Positions 41,230 to 49,466 of a DNA stretch of 64,000 bases are shown piece after piece. The position numbers and the translations under genes are program-made. Source of the stretch: Spelaeicoccus albus. GTDB taxonomy: Bacteria; Actinomycetota; Actinomycetes; Actinomycetales; Brevibacteriaceae. Numbering within the stretch: position 1 is the first letter of the stretch; each line of letters starts with the position of its first letter. The stretch spans positions 3,730,518 to 3,794,517 of the forward strand of contig NZ_JACBZP010000001.1 of assembly GCF_013409065.1 (NCBI RefSeq). The letters run 5' to 3'. Below the pieces are notes generated by a model. It saw only the letters and a list, made by a program, of their open reading frames with translations, was not told where the DNA came from and did no database searches.

Positions 41230-42438
41230 ATGACTTCATTGGTGACCTCCAAGGGCCTCGACCACGTCGGAGCCTCGGCCATCTCGCGCATGATGACACG
41301 AGTGAACGCGCTCAAGCGCGGCGGCGTCGACGTCGTCGGCCTGCACGTGGGCGAGCCGGATTTCGACACACCGAGCAACATCGGGGACGCCGCGATCGCG
41401 GCAATCCACGACGGCGACACCCACTATCCCCCGATGGACGGGACCCCGGCGCTCAAGGACGCGATCATCGCGAAGTACCTCCGAGCGACCGGCCTACACT
41501 TCGACAGACCCGAAGTTGCCGTGACCAACGGGGCCAAGATGATGATCTTTTGCGCCTTCTTTGCCACGCTGCGGCCCGGCGACGAGGTGATCGTGCCTGC
41601 GCCGTACTGGACGAACTACGTCGACATCGTCCGCATGATGCAGGCAGTGCCAGTAGTGGTCGATTGCCCGGCCGCGAACGGTTTCATTCTCGATCCGGCC
41701 GATCTCGACGATGCCATCAGCGACAAGACGCGTTGGCTCATGCTCAATTCTCCGGGCAATCCCTCGGGCGCCGTTTACGGGCGAGACGAGCTGAGCGCGA
41801 TTGCGGCGGTACTCGCAAAGCACCCGCACGTGTGGCTGCTCGCCGACGATATCTACGAGCACCTCGTGTACGACGATGCCGCGTACACGCCCATGCTCGG
41901 CGTCGCCCCCGAACTGCGTGAGCGTACTTTGACGATCAGCGGCGTCTCCAAGGGGTATGCCATGACGGGCTGGCGGATCGGCTGGGGCGTGGGGCCGGCC
42001 GAGCTGGTGACTGCCGCGGCCGCCGTCATCAGCCAATCGACGTCCGCGGCGAGCGGTATTTCCCAAGCCGCGGCGGTGGAAGCGCTCGAGGGACCGCAAG
42101 ACAGCGTCGCCGCGTTCGTGAGTGAATACCGGCGGCGTCGCGACCTTCTGATCGACGGGCTCGCCCGCATCCCGGGTCTGGAGTGCTCGCGGCCGGACGG
42201 CGCGTTTTATGCTTTCGTCGATGTCAGCGGTTATTTCGGCACGACGACGCCGGATGGGAACGCGATTACGTCCGACGTCGATTTCGCCGACTTCCTGCTG
42301 GACGCCGGACGGGTGGCGGTGATCCCCGGCTCCGCCTTCGGGTCCGGCACCCATGTGCGTTTGTCGTTTGCCAGCGACGAATCCGTCTTGCGTGACGCCG
42401 TCCGGCGCATTGACGAGGCGTGCGGGCAATTGCGGTGA
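41230..42438 (+). CDS. PLP-dependent aminotransferase, class I/II (aspartate/aromatic type)
   Basis: The 402-residue fold-type I enzyme has GLHVGEPDFDTP, HYPPMDGTPALKDAI, LNSPGNPSGAVYG, ADDIYEHLVYD and the PLP-lysine segment ISGVSKGYAMTGWRIGW with Lys241. The C-terminal Arg binding the substrate carboxylate lies in GTHVRLSFAS. It resembles bacterial aspartate transaminases of the PLP-aspartate family. AGGGAG lies 7 bases before the ATG. It is followed 52 bases later by an acetolactate-synthase-like gene, suggesting a joint pathway on a 2-oxo acid. Confidence 0.93.
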   Translation: MTSLVTSKGLDHVGASAISRMMTRVNALKRGGVDVVGLHVGEPDFDTPSNIGDAAIAAIHDGDTHYPPMDGTPALKDAIIAKYLRATGLHFDRPEVAVTNGAKMMIFCAFFATLRPGDEVIVPAPYWTNYVDIVRMMQAVPVVVDCPAANGFILDPADLDDAISDKTRWLMLNSPGNPSGAVYGRDELSAIAAVLAKHPHVWLLADDIYEHLVYDDAAYTPMLGVAPELRERTLTISGVSKGYAMTGWRIGWGVGPAELVTAAAAVISQSTSAASGISQAAAVEALEGPQDSVAAFVSEYRRRRDLLIDGLARIPGLECSRPDGAFYAFVDVSGYFGTTTPDGNAITSDVDFADFLLDAGRVAVIPGSAFGSGTHVRLSFASDESVLRDAVRRIDEACGQLR

Positions 42439-42490
42439 CGCCGACGCCGTCAATTCACGAACAGGTGGCTCAAATGAGAGAAGGTATCGA

Positions 42491-44044
42491 ATGAACGGGG
42501 CTGACCGGCTGATCTCGACCCTGACCAAGAACGGCGTGCAGGTGTGCTTTGCCAATCCGGGAACGTCGGAAATGCATTTTGTGGCCGCACTGGATCGTTC
42601 CCCCGACTTGAAATGCGTGCTGGGCCTCTTCGAGGGCGTGGTCACGGGCGCGGCCGATGGATATGCACGGATGACCGGGGTGCCGGCGGCAACCTTGCTA
42701 CACCTGGGGCCCGGTCTGGCGAACGGTATGTCGAACCTGCACAATGCACTTCGAGCGCGCTCCCCGATCGTCAACATCATCGGCGACCATGCGACCTATC
42801 ACCGGCAATACGACGCGCCGTTGACCAGCGATATCGAGGGAGCTGCCCGCCCGTTCAGTTCGTGGGTACGGGCATCGCCGACGGCGGATGCCATTGCCAC
42901 GGACGCCGCTGCGGCCATCACTGCGGCACGAACGGCGCCGGGCGGCGTCGCGTCATTGATCCTTCCCGCGGACACCTCGTGGTCCGAGCCGATCGCGGAC
43001 GCGCCGTTGCCCGACGCGGTGTTGACCCGCCCGCAGCCGGTCGACGACGCGAAAGTGCGCGCAGTTGCCGAAATTCTCCGCACCGGCGAACCGACAGGGC
43101 TGATTGTGTCGACGGACGCGACTCGGGACACCGACACGCTCGATACCGCCGGACGGATCGCCGCCGCCACGGGCGCGCGCGTGCTCATGCTGAACAACAC
43201 GGCCGTGACCAAACGCGGAGCCGGTAGGGTGCCGGTGGAGCGGATTCCCTACCCCGTTCCGGCCGCGGTCGAGTTCCTCAAGGACTTCAAGAACCTGATC
43301 CTCGTCGGCACGAAGCCGCCGGTTTCCTTCTTCGCCTATCCGGATAAGCCGAGTGAAGAATTTGCTCCGGGCACTCGCATCCAGGAACTCGCCACCGACC
43401 GGACGGATGCCCGCGCAGCACTCGAGGCGCTGGCCGGTGAACTCGGCGCGTCGTCCTACTTGCCGATCCGAGCCGAGCTCGACGTGCCGGAGATGCCGAC
43501 AGGGTCCATCGACGGCGACAAGCTCGCTGATTTCCTCGCCGTGCGAATTCCGGACAACGGCATAGTCGTCGACGAGTCGATCACGACGGGCAGAAGCTTT
43601 TACGCAAGGACGGCGACGGCGCGGCCGCACGACTATCTCGTCGGCACCGGCGGATCGATCGGCTATGCCATGGCGAATTCCATCGGCGCAGCCACCGCCT
43701 GCCCGGACCGAGAAGTGATCACGTTGGAAAGTGACGGCTCCGGACTGTATATGCCGCAAGCCCTGTGGACACAGGCTCGGGAGAACCTCAACATCACGAC
43801 GCTCGTATTTTCCAATCGCAAGTATCAAATCCTGCGAAACGAGATGCAGGGCGTTCAAGCGGACTTCGGGGGGCCGCGGGCGGAAAGTCTGATGGACTTG
43901 TCCAATCCTCAGATCGACTGGGTTCAGCTCGCCGGCGCAATGGGGGTGCCGGGCCACAGGGCCACCACGATGGAGGAGCTCAATGCCGCTTTCGACGGTG
44001 CCGGGCAGGTTACCGGCCCCACACTCATCGAGGTCTCGCTTTAG
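42491..44044 (+). CDS. Acetolactate-synthase-like thiamine diphosphate enzyme
   Basis: The 517-residue protein has the TPP-enzyme layout: GVQVCFANPGTSEMHFV, the catalytic Glu48 in GLFEGVVTGAADGYARM, LHLGPGLANGMSNLHNA and the cofactor-binding ESDGSGLYMPQALWTQARE-N. It is annotated in relatives as acetolactate synthase large subunit but lacks the FAD-dependent signature I would expect for a true biosynthetic IlvB, and no small subunit is adjacent. A decarboxylase or lyase acting on a 2-oxo acid is more likely. The ATG at 42491 has GAGAAGG 7 bases upstream. Confidence 0.88.
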   Translation: MNGADRLISTLTKNGVQVCFANPGTSEMHFVAALDRSPDLKCVLGLFEGVVTGAADGYARMTGVPAATLLHLGPGLANGMSNLHNALRARSPIVNIIGDHATYHRQYDAPLTSDIEGAARPFSSWVRASPTADAIATDAAAAITAARTAPGGVASLILPADTSWSEPIADAPLPDAVLTRPQPVDDAKVRAVAEILRTGEPTGLIVSTDATRDTDTLDTAGRIAAATGARVLMLNNTAVTKRGAGRVPVERIPYPVPAAVEFLKDFKNLILVGTKPPVSFFAYPDKPSEEFAPGTRIQELATDRTDARAALEALAGELGASSYLPIRAELDVPEMPTGSIDGDKLADFLAVRIPDNGIVVDESITTGRSFYARTATARPHDYLVGTGGSIGYAMANSIGAATACPDREVITLESDGSGLYMPQALWTQARENLNITTLVFSNRKYQILRNEMQGVQADFGGPRAESLMDLSNPQIDWVQLAGAMGVPGHRATTMEELNAAFDGAGQVTGPTLIEVSL

Positions 44045-44121
44045 CCGGACAACATCTGCCGCGGCCAATGAGCATGTCGGACTTGCATAATGCAGACCTA
44101 AAAGGTAAAGCTATGCATGAG

Positions 44122-44250
44122 AACGCGATAAGGTATCGACAACCTTAATCCCCCCGATATTGGGTCCGATACTGCGTTTATGCCCTCGCTGCGCGCGGTG
44201 GTTCAGGAGCGTCGCCCGTAAACGGGCGACGCTCTTCACCGTTTTGGCGT
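44122..44250 (+). ncRNA. 6C-like small RNA, copy B
   Basis: It starts AACGCGATAAGG after a TATGCA box (44112-44117). A GTATCG/CGATAC stem encloses CCCCCC (44150-44155), followed by CCCTCGCTGCGCGCGG and a terminator stem (GAGCGTCGCCCGT / ACGGGCGACGCTC). It shares the start block, the C6 loop, the CGCTGCGCGCGG block and the GGAGCGTCGCC terminator with copy A, while the stems differ with compensating changes. This supports a structured RNA of the 6C class. The remainder of 44045-44370 holds no gene. Confidence 0.62.
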
Positions 44251-44370
44251 AGTTCGCGTAGGTCGCACAGTGTCGATACTCGTGCATTTCGTTGTCGGGA
44301 AGGCGTCGTCGGTGGTGACAAGTCGAAACCCGCTCTCGCCCAAGCCGTGGATCTTCCATACGCTTAAGGG

Positions 44371-46185
44371 ATGGAATCGCCGCTCGACAGCTATCTGCGC
44401 GCGCTGCACGCCGACATCGCCTCACTCACCGGCGGCACGCCGTATTCGGCCGGGCCCGGAACGCCCGACCCCGATCCCAGTCAATTCGGCATCTGCCTGG
44501 CCACGGCGGACGGCTACGTGTATCAGGTTGGCGACACGGCGAGCGAGTTTTCCATCCAATCGATATCGAAGCCATTCACGTACGGCCTCGCGCTGGCGGA
44601 TCTCGGGATGGACGCCGTCGACGAGAAGGTCGATGTGGAGCCCTCCGGAGACCCGTTCAACGAAGTGTCGTTGACGAAGTCCAGCGGCCGTCCGCCCAAC
44701 GCCATGGTGAACGCCGGCGCACTAGCCGCCACCGGGCTGATCAAGGGGTCGGGCGGCAAGTCCGCGATCAAGCGAATCGTCCGAACGTATTCGGAATTCG
44801 CGGGACGCCATCTGACCATCGACAAGCATGCCGTCGATGCCGAGATCAAAATCAGCGACCGTAATCACGCATTTGCCTATTTGCTCAGTTCATACGGCAT
44901 CATCGAGGGCGACCCGACCGCTGTGTTGAAGAACTATCTGCGGCAATGCTCGGTGCAGGTGACCTGCCGAGACCTGTCCATCATGGCGGCAACACTGGCC
45001 AATGGCGGCACCAACCCGGTGACGGGTGTGCAGGCCATGGACATCGGCCCGGTCGAACGGGTCCTGTCGGTCATGATGACGTCCGGAATGTACGACGATG
45101 CGGGTTCCTGGGTGGCCAGTGTCGGTATGCCGGCGAAATCCGGCGTCGGCGGAGGCATCATTGCCGTCCTGCCCGGCGAGGTCGGTCTCGCCGTGTACTC
45201 GCCGCCGCTCGACCATCACGGCAATAGCGTGCGCGGCGTTGCCGTCAGCGAACGGCTCTCCCATGACATGGAAATGCATTTCGTGCGTTCGGCTCGTCCC
45301 GGACGCAGCGCAATTCGTGCCTCCTACGACATTACCCACGCGCCGTCCGGCATCAGACGCACCGATGAAGGTGCCGCGCTGCTGCTCGAATTCGGCAATC
45401 GGGCGCAAGTGATCGAGCTGACCGGCGACCTCATCTTCGCCGGCACCGAATCGATGGTGCGTGAGGTCAGCGGTCTCGACTCATCGGTTGAATTCGTCGT
45501 GCTGGACGTTCGCCGCGTCGACGACGTCGGCGCGGTTGCCCTGACGATGTTCCAACGTTTGGCTGCTTCTCTGGCCGACGAACACCGCGAGCTCCTCCTC
45601 ATCGACGGCGAAGGAAGCTTAGCGGACGCGCTGAACAACTCGGGGCACGCAGTTCCCACGTTCCGCACGCGCACGGCGGCCGTCGAACACTGCGAAGACC
45701 GCCTGCTCGCCATCCACGGTGCGGGACTGAACCTTCCGGCCACTGTCTCGGTCGCCGCCTCCCCCGCCCTGAGCCCGATGGATCCGGCCGACATCGCCGA
45801 ACTTGCCAAGTTGATGGAACGCCGGCGGTACGACGACGGTGAAATCGTCCGACGGGTCGGGCAACGATTCGGCGGCATCTTCTTCATCGTTTCCGGTCAG
45901 ATTCTCACGCTGACGACGGGTCCGGACGGCAAACGGATCCGGCTGAGCACGTTGAGCGCCGGCATGACGTTCGGCGAGTTGGCACTCGGCAGCGAAGACA
46001 GACAAGAAACGACGGAAAAGGCCGACGGCCCGGTCGAACTCATGGTGCTGGAGGCGGACAACCTGGCCAAGCTCGAAGACGAAAATCCCCGCCTCGCCAC
46101 CGAGTTGTGGAAGGCCCTGACCCGCGACGCGTACACCCGAGTCGACCAGTACCTGCGCGAGACCGCCGTCCGGATTCGCGACTGA
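44371..46185 (+). CDS. glsA: Glutaminase A fused to STAS and cyclic-nucleotide-binding domains
   Basis: Residues 1-310 are a serine-dependent beta-lactamase-related glutaminase: FSIQSISKPFTYGLAL with catalytic S64-x-x-K67, GRPPNAMVNAGALA, NHAFAYLLSSYGIIEG, TCRDLSIMAATLANGG and KSGVGGGIIAVLPGEVGLAVYSPPLD. It hydrolyses glutamine to glutamate and ammonia. A STAS domain (about 345-440, VEFVVLDVRRVDDVGAVALTMF) and a cNMP-binding fold (about 475-590, EIVRRVGQRFGGIFFIVSGQ and AGMTFGELALGS) follow. E. coli GlsA has only the first domain; the extra parts imply regulation by protein contacts and a nucleotide. Confidence 0.93.
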   Translation: MESPLDSYLRALHADIASLTGGTPYSAGPGTPDPDPSQFGICLATADGYVYQVGDTASEFSIQSISKPFTYGLALADLGMDAVDEKVDVEPSGDPFNEVSLTKSSGRPPNAMVNAGALAATGLIKGSGGKSAIKRIVRTYSEFAGRHLTIDKHAVDAEIKISDRNHAFAYLLSSYGIIEGDPTAVLKNYLRQCSVQVTCRDLSIMAATLANGGTNPVTGVQAMDIGPVERVLSVMMTSGMYDDAGSWVASVGMPAKSGVGGGIIAVLPGEVGLAVYSPPLDHHGNSVRGVAVSERLSHDMEMHFVRSARPGRSAIRASYDITHAPSGIRRTDEGAALLLEFGNRAQVIELTGDLIFAGTESMVREVSGLDSSVEFVVLDVRRVDDVGAVALTMFQRLAASLADEHRELLLIDGEGSLADALNNSGHAVPTFRTRTAAVEHCEDRLLAIHGAGLNLPATVSVAASPALSPMDPADIAELAKLMERRRYDDGEIVRRVGQRFGGIFFIVSGQILTLTTGPDGKRIRLSTLSAGMTFGELALGSEDRQETTEKADGPVELMVLEADNLAKLEDENPRLATELWKALTRDAYTRVDQYLRETAVRIRD

Positions 46186-46257
46186 CGCCGCAAGCCGGTA
46201 CCGCCCGGCGCGGCCCGGCACGGGAATACGCCATCTCGGGCCTGGGTTCCCTCAGGC

Positions 46258-47178
46258 ATGAAAGCTGTGAAATTCGACAAGTACGGCGGCGTGGACGTTC
46301 TCGAGGTTCGCGAGGTCGACGATCCCGAGGCCGGGCATCATCAAGTGATCGTGCGTGTGAAGGCCGCCGGCATCAACCCCGGTGAGACGACGATTCGTTC
46401 CGGCGCCCTCGACGCCCAATTCCCGGCGAAGTTTCCCGAAGGCGAGGGCAGCGATCTTGCGGGCGTCATCACGGCCGTCGGAACGGACGTCACGGACTTT
46501 GCCGTCGGGGACGAAGTGATTGGCTTCACCAACGAACGCGCCAGCCACGCGGAATTCGTCGCCGTGGAGGACTCGCAGCTCATTCGCAAGCCGGCAGCAG
46601 TGGCGTGGGAAGTCGCCGGCGCACTGTTCGTCGCCGGCACGTCCGCTCGCGCGCTGGTCGACGCGACCGACATTCGAAGCGGCGACACGGTAGTCATCTC
46701 GTCGGCTGCCGGCGGCACGGGGTCGTTGACGAGCCAGCTGGCTCTCAACGCGGGCGCCCGGGTGATCGGTCTGGCAAGCCCGGACAACCACGAGTGGTTG
46801 CAAGGGCTTGGCGTGATCCCTGTTGACTATCACGGCGAAGGACTTGCCGACCGGGTCCGGGATGCCGCTGCCGGTGCGTCGATCGATGCGCTGCTCGACA
46901 CGCACGGCGGCGGATACGTCGAGCTCGGATTCGAACTCGGCATCACGCCGTCCCGCATTGCCAGCATCGCGGATTTCGCGGCCGGGGATAAGGGCGCCCG
47001 GGTGGTGGGCCACAGTGCTGCCGCGACTGCCGACGTGCTCCGGGATCTTGCGGACGCCGTCGCCGCCGGACGACTCGAGGTACCGATAGCGGCGACCTAT
47101 CCGCTCGACGGGGTACGCGACGCGTACACCGAAGTCGAGCGCCGGCGGACGCGCGGCAAAATCGTCCTCATCCCCTAG
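46258..47178 (+). CDS. NADP-dependent medium-chain oxidoreductase (quinone-reductase-like)
   Basis: The 306-residue zinc-independent MDR protein starts MKAVKFDKYGGVDVLEVREV, typical of the QOR group, with AAGINPGETTIRSG, PEGEGSDLAGVITAVGTDV, the nucleotide-binding SSAAGGTGSLTSQLALNAGARVIG and the C-terminal VERRRTRGKIVLIP. No catalytic zinc Cys residues are seen. The substrate is probably a quinone or enone. The gene ends just before a large bidirectional palindrome. Confidence 0.92.
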   Translation: MKAVKFDKYGGVDVLEVREVDDPEAGHHQVIVRVKAAGINPGETTIRSGALDAQFPAKFPEGEGSDLAGVITAVGTDVTDFAVGDEVIGFTNERASHAEFVAVEDSQLIRKPAAVAWEVAGALFVAGTSARALVDATDIRSGDTVVISSAAGGTGSLTSQLALNAGARVIGLASPDNHEWLQGLGVIPVDYHGEGLADRVRDAAAGASIDALLDTHGGGYVELGFELGITPSRIASIADFAAGDKGARVVGHSAAATADVLRDLADAVAAGRLEVPIAATYPLDGVRDAYTEVERRRTRGKIVLIP

Positions 47179-47196
47179 CCGGTTCTCGTCCCGTCT

Positions 47197-47268
47197 CGTA
47201 AAGCGCCCCGCCGCGTATAGCCCGCGCCGTCATGACGGCGCGGGCTATACGCGGCGGGGCGCTTTACG
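47197..47268. terminator. Perfect 72-bp palindrome, bidirectional terminator
   Basis: The arms 47197-47232 and 47233-47268 are exact reverse complements of 36 bases with no spacer, ending in GTAAAGC / GCTTTAC. It lies between the convergent oxidoreductase and solute-binding protein genes (18 and 13 bases from their stops), the normal place for a two-way terminator. In RNA a few central bases would form the loop. Confidence 0.85.
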
Positions 47269-47281
47269 GTCGGCTAGCAGG

Positions 47282-48265
47282 TTACTTCAGTTGGAAGTCC
47301 TTGTACTTGCCGATGTTCTTCTTCGTGATCAACGAGCAATCGAACGACTGCTTTTCTTGAGGCGCTCCGGTCTTACCGGTCTTGAGATACTTATCGGCTT
47401 CGTCGACCGCCTTCTTGGAGAATTCGACGACGGGCTGGAGCACCGTGTAATCCTGGCTGCCGGCCTTGATCGCGTCGGCAGCGTCCGGAATCCCGTCGAA
47501 ACCGCCGACTACCACCTTGTCGAGCTTTCCGGCTTCCTTCAACGCCGCAATCGCGCCGAGCGCCATCGTGTCGTTTCCGGAAAGGACGCCGTCGATGTCC
47601 GGATGTGCCTGCAAGATCGACTGCATCTTGTCATGGCCGAGTTTCTGATCCCATCCGGCGACCTGGGTTTCGACGAGTTTCATCTTCGGGTACTGCGACA
47701 GCACGGTCTTATACCCGTTCGACCTGGTCGCCGAGTTGTTGTCGGACGACGGTCCTTTCAACTCGACGTACTTACCCTTGCCGCCCATCGCCTTGACGAA
47801 CTGCTTGGCGCCGAGCGCGGCACCCTGAGCGTTGTTGGACACGAGCTGGGCCTTGGCCAGGCCCTGCTTGTTGATCTCGGCATTGACCAAGAACACCGGA
47901 ATGTCGGCCTTCACGATCTTCTTGACGGCGCCGATCGAGCCGTTGGCGTTGGCCGGGTCGAGCAAGATCGCCTTCGACCCCTTGGTGATGGCCGAGTCGA
48001 CGAGGTCGCTTTCCTTCTTGGTATCGCCCTTGTGAGCCGTCACGCTGACCTTGTAACCAAGCTTCTTGCCCTCGGCTTTGACGGCGTCGGCCTCGGCCGA
48101 CCAGAACGGGTTGGCCGGGTCGTTCGTGATCAGCGAGATGAGGCCGCCCTTCGAGTCCTTGCTCGCCGAGTCCTTACTGCTCGAATCCGATGACGAGCCG
48201 CCGCATCCTGACATTCCGATGACCACGGCAGCGGCCGTGAGCATCACTCCAATTTTTCGATACAT
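47282..48265 (-). CDS. Sugar ABC transporter solute-binding lipoprotein (RbsB type)
   Basis: A lipobox signal (MYRKIGVMLTAAAVVIGMSG-C) is followed by a Ser/Asp/Lys linker and a type I periplasmic-binding fold: GLISLITNDPANPFWSAEADAVKAEGKKLGY, ILLDPANANGSIGAVKKI, PVFLVNAEINKQG, GVLSGNDTMALGAIAALKEAG and VVGGFDGIPDA. It captures a pentose, hexose or sugar alcohol outside the cell. AAAGGA precedes the ATG at 48265. It is the last gene of the minus-strand operon that starts with the DUF2291 gene. Confidence 0.93.
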   Translation of the reverse strand: MYRKIGVMLTAAAVVIGMSGCGGSSSDSSSKDSASKDSKGGLISLITNDPANPFWSAEADAVKAEGKKLGYKVSVTAHKGDTKKESDLVDSAITKGSKAILLDPANANGSIGAVKKIVKADIPVFLVNAEINKQGLAKAQLVSNNAQGAALGAKQFVKAMGGKGKYVELKGPSSDNNSATRSNGYKTVLSQYPKMKLVETQVAGWDQKLGHDKMQSILQAHPDIDGVLSGNDTMALGAIAALKEAGKLDKVVVGGFDGIPDAADAIKAGSQDYTVLQPVVEFSKKAVDEADKYLKTGKTGAPQEKQSFDCSLITKKNIGKYKDFQLK

Positions 48266-48323
48266 CGTTAGTCCTTTCACGTGGTACGTAGCCGAATGGT
48301 GTTGGGAGCCGTGCTGAGTTCGA

Positions 48324-49466
48324 TCACCCGGCAGACGGTGATGAGCCGACCTCCTTCCTCTCCAGGTCGACTTCTCCGCCGGCCGGGTCCGCCCCGAGAT
48401 CTCCGGCGGTCGGAGTCTGCCGGGACTTGGCCTTCTTGGACCGGTATTGGACGCGGTTGAGCATGACGGCGAACACGATCACGGCACCGGTGAAGACCAT
48501 CTGCCAGTACTCCGAGACCCCGATGATGACCAGCCCGTCGGACAGGAAGCCGATCACGAATGCTCCGACCAGGGTGCCGCGGATGTTGCCGCGGCCGCCC
48601 ATCAAACTGGCTCCGCCGATGACGACCGTCGCGATGGCCGTCAACTCGAAGGTGTCGCCGGTGGTCGGATTGGCCGACGTGAGCTCGGAGGCGATCACGA
48701 CGCCGGCGAACGCCGCGCAGATCCCGGAGATCACGTATACGCTGATCTTCACGTTTTTGATCGGTATGCCGGAAAGCTCGGCAGCGCGTTCGTTGCCTCC
48801 CGAGGCGTACAGCCACCGGCCGAACGAGGTCTTGTTCAGCAGAATGCTGCCGATGATCGCCAGCACCACCATGATCAGCACGCCGATCGGAATGCCGAGG
48901 TACGAATCGAATCCCACGTGGTTGAACCCCGTGTTGCCGAGCGATTCCTTGCCTTGCAGGTTGGGATAGGTCTTGCCGTCGGTGATCAGCAGCGCCGCGC
49001 CGCGCACCACGTACAGCATGCCCAGGGTGGCAACGAACGGCGCGACGCCGAACTTCGACACCAGTACGCCGTTGATGACGCCGACCAGTGCGCCCACCGC
49101 GACGGCGCACAGTACGACGACCCACACGGCCGGGTACAACGTGACGCCGAATGCCGGCAGGTGCACGCCCTGTAGCAGGTACCCGGCCACCACGCCGGAC
49201 AAGCCGACCGTCGACCCCACCGACAGGTCGATGCCGCCGTTGAGGATGACCAGCAGCATCCCGATCCCCAGGAAGGCGAACGTCGCGACATGCTGGGACA
49301 TCACCAGCAAGTTGTTGACGGTGAAGTAGTTTGGCGACAGCAACGAAAAGATGATGATGATGACGAGCAGCGCAAAGAACGCTCGCCCCTCCAGCAAGAT
49401 CTTTCCGATGTCGAAGCCGGACGACGTCCGTCCGGAGTTCTTGGCCGTCCGTTCCGCTGTGCTCAT
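48324..49466 (-). CDS. Sugar ABC transporter permease (RbsC type)
   Basis: The 380-residue protein has about eight to ten membrane helices and the RbsC family motifs LVILNGGIDLSVGSTVGLSG, GVLVSKFGVAPFVATLGMLYVVRG, GNERAAELSGIPIKNVKI and GGASLMGGRGNIRGTLVGA. It forms the membrane channel of the ribose-type importer. Its start overlaps the ATPase stop by 4 bases (ATGA). The long hydrophilic tail (about 345-380) is not conserved. Confidence 0.94.
   Translation of the reverse strand: MSTAERTAKNSGRTSSGFDIGKILLEGRAFFALLVIIIIFSLLSPNYFTVNNLLVMSQHVATFAFLGIGMLLVILNGGIDLSVGSTVGLSGVVAGYLLQGVHLPAFGVTLYPAVWVVVLCAVAVGALVGVINGVLVSKFGVAPFVATLGMLYVVRGAALLITDGKTYPNLQGKESLGNTGFNHVGFDSYLGIPIGVLIMVVLAIIGSILLNKTSFGRWLYASGGNERAAELSGIPIKNVKISVYVISGICAAFAGVVIASELTSANPTTGDTFELTAIATVVIGGASLMGGRGNIRGTLVGAFVIGFLSDGLVIIGVSEYWQMVFTGAVIVFAVMLNRVQYRSKKAKSRQTPTAGDLGADPAGGEVDLERKEVGSSPSAG

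Noticed and set aside
41494-42780. 428-codon minus-strand frame across the aminotransferase gene
   Set aside because: It overlaps two well-supported enzymes and its translation shows no family features.
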